From Limosilactobacillus kribbianus (lineage in GTDB: Bacteria > Bacillota > Bacilli > Lactobacillales > Lactobacillaceae), in contig NZ_JAOVYZ010000013.1 of the NCBI RefSeq assembly GCF_026413145.1, positions 1-38,181 on the forward strand: DNA of 38,181 nucleotides, read 5' to 3'. Of this stretch, positions 35,390 through 38,181 are shown in pieces; position 1 is the first letter of the stretch; the number at the start of each line of letters is the position of its first letter. A program made the position numbers and the translations under genes. Below the pieces are notes generated by a model. It saw nothing but the letters and a program-made list of their open reading frames with translations. It had not been told where the DNA came from and searched no databases.

Positions 35390-35662
35390 TTAAAATATTT
35401 CTTTACCTTGTGGTTGGCCCCAATCAACTTCCTTATTCTTTGGCCCATTTTTGAAATATGCTTCGGCATCAAAGCCGTCAAACATTTTTCTTAATGGGCT
35501 TTCTTTTTTTTCTGGGGTTAATATGATTTTGTTATCTTCTACTTTGTAGTCTAGCTTGTCATCATTCTCTAACTTAAATGAATCTAGTATCTTTTTAGGT
35601 ATTCTTACCGACAAACTGTTACCCCACCTTGATAGGGTAAGTGTTCCTTTCTGTGCGCTCAT
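35390..35662 (-). CDS. AbrB/MazE-family antitoxin
   Basis: A 90-residue partner of the toxin. The N-terminal swapped-hairpin DNA-binding domain reads LTLSRWGNSLSVRIPKKIL (about residues 8-27), typical of MazE/SpoVT-AbrB. The acidic, poorly ordered C terminus (FDGFDAEAYFKNG, KEVDWGQPQGKE) would wrap the toxin. AGGAGG lies seven bases before the ATG. It probably represses its own promoter at the inverted repeat upstream. Confidence 0.9.
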   Translation of the reverse strand: MSAQKGTLTLSRWGNSLSVRIPKKILDSFKLENDDKLDYKVEDNKIILTPEKKESPLRKMFDGFDAEAYFKNGPKNKEVDWGQPQGKEIF

Positions 35663-35677
35663 GAGAATTCCTCCTTA

Positions 35678-35736
35678 GATGTAATAGCCATGCATCATTA
35701 CATCTTTTATTATACGCCTTTATTCCATCTTGTCGA
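35678..35736 (-). promoter_or_regulatory. Toxin-antitoxin promoter and probable operator
   Basis: On the minus strand TCGACA (35736-35731), 16-bp spacer and TATAAT (35714-35709). The inverted repeat GATGTAAT/ATTACATC (35678-35685 and 35697-35704) covers the start point and fits an antitoxin operator. GTATCGACA occurs twice around the -35. Confidence 0.65.
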
Positions 35737-35759
35737 TACTTTGTATAATGTCGATACGT

Positions 35760-35785
35760 AAAAAGCCCCAGCAACAATTGCTGGA
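35760..35785 (-). terminator. Endolysin terminator
   Basis: CCAGCAA pairs with TTGCTGG around CAA, and on the minus strand GGGGCTTTTT follows. It lies about 40 bp after the endolysin stop. Confidence 0.8.
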
Positions 35786-35822
35786 TCTTGTGTTAACAGG
35801 AGAGGAGACGTTTCGCCCCCTT

Positions 35823-36912
35823 CTAAATTTGAATTGTTTGTCCTACATAAATTACGTTTGGATTGCTGATCCCGTTCTTCTGGGCCAATGCCTGCCAGGT
35901 TGTATGGAACGCACTAGCGATGCCGGATAAGGTATCACCATTTTTGACCGTGTAGGCATTAGACTGACCGCCACCGGCAATAACGATCTTCTGGCCTACG
36001 TAGATCACATTCGGGTTAGCGATATGGTTCAGGTTGCCTAGACTCGAAACGGTCGTCCCGAACTTAGCCGCAATACCGCTGAGCGTATTGCCGTTCTGAA
36101 CATAGTACGTGTTCTGCGCGTTTGGCTGACCTACTACCTTGAGCACCTGACCAACCCGAATCAAGTTTGGATTGCCGATCCCGTTAAGGGCGGCTAAGTT
36201 CTGGTAGGTTGTGCGGTACTTTGCCGCAATCCCAGACAGCGTATCGCCATACTGAACAGTATAAGTACCAGTAGCTGGGTGCCCAACATGCTGAGCAGGC
36301 TTTGGCGCTGGTACCGCGACAGTTGGCACACTCCCACTAGCCGATCCAGTGGTAAAGACTCCATCAAAGTCCAAGCTGGTGTCAATCCCCATGATCCCGT
36401 GATCAGAATACTGCCAAGCAGCGGCGTTGTCGATACCCAGACTAGTGATCAAGCCAGATCTTCCGGCTGCCAAAGCCGTGACTGTTCAGAACTCCACCAG
36501 TAAAGAAAGACTTCATTGAGTAGATCCCAGTCTGCTTGTAGCCGAGTGCCTCCACTTCTTGTAAGAAGGCCAATGAAGCAGCTTGATAGTCAGCGGCAGA
36601 GTGAACTTCGGCATCGTCAATCATTAGGGTGTCATCGTACATGCCAAACCGCTTGGCCACCTTGACGAAGAACCGGGCTTCGTTCTGAGCGTCAGCAGTC
36701 GAAGTATAGCGGGCAAAGTGGTAGCAGGCTACCCGTAAGCCAACTGCAAGGGAATTACGAATTTGGTTAGCGGCCTTCGGATTGATGTAAGCAGAACCGT
36801 CCTCAGACCCTTCCGTTAGCTTAACGACTACCCCCATAGGCCCCTCCTGGAAAAAGGCAACAGTGTCTTCCTGGTAGCCTGAAACGTCAATAAATGGATT
36901 ACGTACTGGCAT
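35823..36912 (-). pseudogene. Prophage endolysin (GH25 lysozyme plus three LysM), frameshifted
   Basis: The N-terminal frame (36912 to 36442) encodes a GH25 muramidase: FIDVSGYQEDTVAFFQ, VACYHFARY, MIDDAEVHSAADY. The second frame resumes with [20 protein letters not shown], the end of the GH25 barrel, then three LysM repeats ([19 protein letters not shown] and similar) that bind peptidoglycan. The frames change between about 36438 and 36456; removing one base would give a continuous 362-residue enzyme of normal plan. As written, translation stops after IWLDH, before the last barrel strand and the wall-binding repeats. Confidence 0.85.
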
Positions 36913-36914
36913 TA

Positions 36915-37309
36915 TTATGCGACCTCCTTTGGATCAATTGCAACGGCGGTGCCTGCAGCAGGCTTAGCGTTTGATGTTAAGTCCGACTTCTCGTAGGCAG
37001 CTTGAATTTTGCTGACTGAATTGCTTTGATGTTGACATTGGTAAATTCTTGTTCATCCAGTGCAGATTGTACAATTTGAGTTGCTTGAGCAAACTTCTCA
37101 GTACCGGACATATTCTTGCCAACTAGCGAATTAACGGCGATTTCAGAGAGCTGGTCAATCAGATTCCACAGTGCTCGAGAACGTTCAGTTTGAGCATGGA
37201 GAACCTTGCTGTAAATCAATGTCTGTGCCTCTTTCAGGCCAAAATAAAAGACCGTTGAGATAACGGCCGTCATGATATAGCTTGGAATTGCGTTAATGAT
37301 TGTGCTCAT
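36915..37309 (-). pseudogene. Phage holin, LLH family, frameshifted near its end
   Basis: One N-terminal membrane segment (IPSYIMTAVISTVFYFGL) is followed by a long helical cytoplasmic part (QTERSRALWNLIDQLSEIAV), as in LLH-type holins. As written the frame ends at 36977. If one base is missing near 37015-37018, the frame continues VSKIQAAYEKSDL and ends IDPKEVA at 36915, three bases before the lysin ATG, giving about 131 residues. The restored end and its tight spacing to the lysin argue that this is the original gene. Confidence 0.75.
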
Positions 37310-37702
37310 GTTGTTTCTCTAAATAATCTTTGCTGAGTTTATAAATATGATCCTTTACCCATGATGGTAGCGGTAATCCCATTTGGCCCCAGTTTTCGAT
37401 AATAGAAACCAGGTAAAATAGGAAAAGAAAAAGACAAGCGAATCTCCTGCTTGTCCTAATCCACATAATTCCAACATTGGATAAACGGTTAAGGTCAAAA
37501 TAATCACTGCAGCATGCTTCAAAAGTCCACCCGTTCCTTTACTAGAAATTGTCCGGTGCGTAATGATACTTTTGAAAAATCCAGTTACAATATCAATCAC
37601 AATCGCCAATACAAACCATTCAATCAGTACGTTGTCGATCATGCTGGCAAAGTATTGAATGTATAGAATGTGCTGTGGCGGTTGTGTGAGAAGTAAGTGC
37701 AT
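37293..37702 (-). pseudogene. Phage holin (pfam05105-like), frameshifted
   Basis: Three membrane segments are visible (LIEWFVLAIVIDIVTGFF, AAVIILTLTVYPMLELC, SLVFFFSYFTWFLL), with the ISSKGTGGLLKHAAV loop typical of the family. As written the frame ends at 37355. If one base is missing near 37399-37408 it continues IIENWGQMGLPLPSWVKDHI, the family's usual end, and stops at 37293 after overlapping the next gene's start by 17 nt. The restored length is about 136 residues. AAGGAGGTGA precedes the ATG at 37702. Confidence 0.75.
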
Positions 37703-37786
37703 TTACAATGATTCACCTCCTTGAGGGTAAAATAAAAACGCCCTGCGGATGACACTTTTTATGTCTGTTAGACAAAAATATAATTT

Positions 37787-38071
37787 TTAAATTGATTCAC
37801 TTTCTTCAAATTGATTTATATAGTAGTTCCTTCTAACTTTAGGCTTACCAATCATTGTCATTGTTTTGCGACCATTGTCTCCTAAATAATGGTAAAACAT
37901 TCTTTCACCTTTTGAAGTAGTAAATTCTATGTCTAAAGCTTTTACAATAGGCGTGAATTTGTCTAATTCTTTTCCGTCCTTATTTGTAATTTTTCGACCT
38001 TCACATCCATAAATAAAAGGAATACATTGAACTATATCTCCTGCATTAATTCTACTAATGGCAGATTGCAA
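37787..38071 (-). CDS. Hypothetical protein, probably 5'-truncated by an IS element
   Basis: A 94-residue frame with no recognised domain (VQCIPFIYGCEGRKITN, MFYHYLGDNGRKTMTMIG). It can only start at a TTG at 38071, with no ribosome binding site, directly after the IS30 transposase end and in the same frame as it. The natural start was probably removed by the insertion. It is AT-rich, like other phage or mobile DNA. Confidence 0.5.
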   Translation of the reverse strand: MQSAISRINAGDIVQCIPFIYGCEGRKITNKDGKELDKFTPIVKALDIEFTTSKGERMFYHYLGDNGRKTMTMIGKPKVRRNYYINQFEESESI

Positions 38072-38089
38072 GAAATAACTTGAACGAAT

Positions 38090-38181
38090 TTAATGACGTA
38101 AATTAAGCAGGAAGATCTCGATTGGTGTGCGCCAGTTAAGACATTTAAGTGGCCGGGAATTCAGATACCAATTGATTTGAA
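38090..38181 (-). mobile_element. 3' end of an IS30-family transposase gene, partial
   Basis: The minus-strand frame entering from the right edge reads NWYLNSRPLKCLNWRTPIEI and stops at 38090. The asparagine/Arg-Pro spacing and the WRTPIEIF segment are typical of the C terminus of IS30 transposases. About 20 bp past the stop, TTCAAGTTATTTCTTGCAA is a candidate for the element's terminal repeat. Only the last 29 or so codons are in the window. Confidence 0.75.

Overview
The window looks like a chromosomal segment of a GC-rich heterofermentative lactobacillus, most likely genus Limosilactobacillus (inference). The evidence is strong GGAGG-type ribosome binding sites, compact operons with hairpin terminators, an L-lactate dehydrogenase of lactobacillar type, a T-box in front of aspS, a Mub-type mucus adhesin, and ordinary genes that look clearly richer in G+C than the intergenic and prophage DNA. 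I cannot settle the species by eye.

Layout. 1-5150 (minus): a very large surface adhesin with a YSIRK-like signal, an AT-rich GbpC-like domain, repeated MucBP/Mub-B2 units and a Ser-Gln repeat; it has one frameshift and runs off the left edge. 5427-5641: first copy of a structured repeat that carries terminator hairpins; its second copy is at 22769-22944. 5646-8262 (minus): argGH with a promoter overlapped by an ARG-box-like site. 8463-9162 (minus): rpsU-yqeY. 9516-11790 (plus): glutamine-type ABC transporter (fused binding protein and permease, plus ATPase). 11855-14844 (minus): glycerate kinase and aspS, the latter under an aspartate T-box. 15182-16030 (plus): fructosamine-kinase-family protein. 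16076-21330 (minus): small protein-prmA-rsmE-membrane protein-relA-dtd. 21461-23783 (plus): small membrane protein, ldh, ASCH-domain protein and LapA-like protein. 23827-25005 (minus): MFS exporter.

25088-34574 is the centre of interest. Two convergent operons hold the whole shikimate pathway. The plus operon is MFS transporter-chorismate mutase-aroC-aroA-aroK. The minus operon is aroF-aroB-unknown 136 aa-31 aa peptide-aroE-aroD. They meet at a shared terminator at 29943-29980. Together they encode every step from erythrose-4-phosphate plus PEP to chorismate and on to prephenate. Each operon starts with a short ribosome-binding-site-led leader peptide rich in aromatic codons: MNQKSLMLTKFYSYADMN at 25149 and MTMINWYAFYYRVH at 34502. 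Each leader is followed by mutually exclusive RNA stems ending in an intrinsic terminator. I read both as ribosome-stalling (trp-type) attenuators. In Firmicutes the familiar solution for such genes is a T-box, and neither leader has the T-box consensus.

34575-38181 is accessory DNA: an AT-rich gene-poor stretch, a mazEF-type toxin-antitoxin pair, a prophage lysis cassette (endolysin and two holins) in which all three genes carry single-base frame changes, a truncated gene, and the 3' end of an IS30-family transposase at the right edge.
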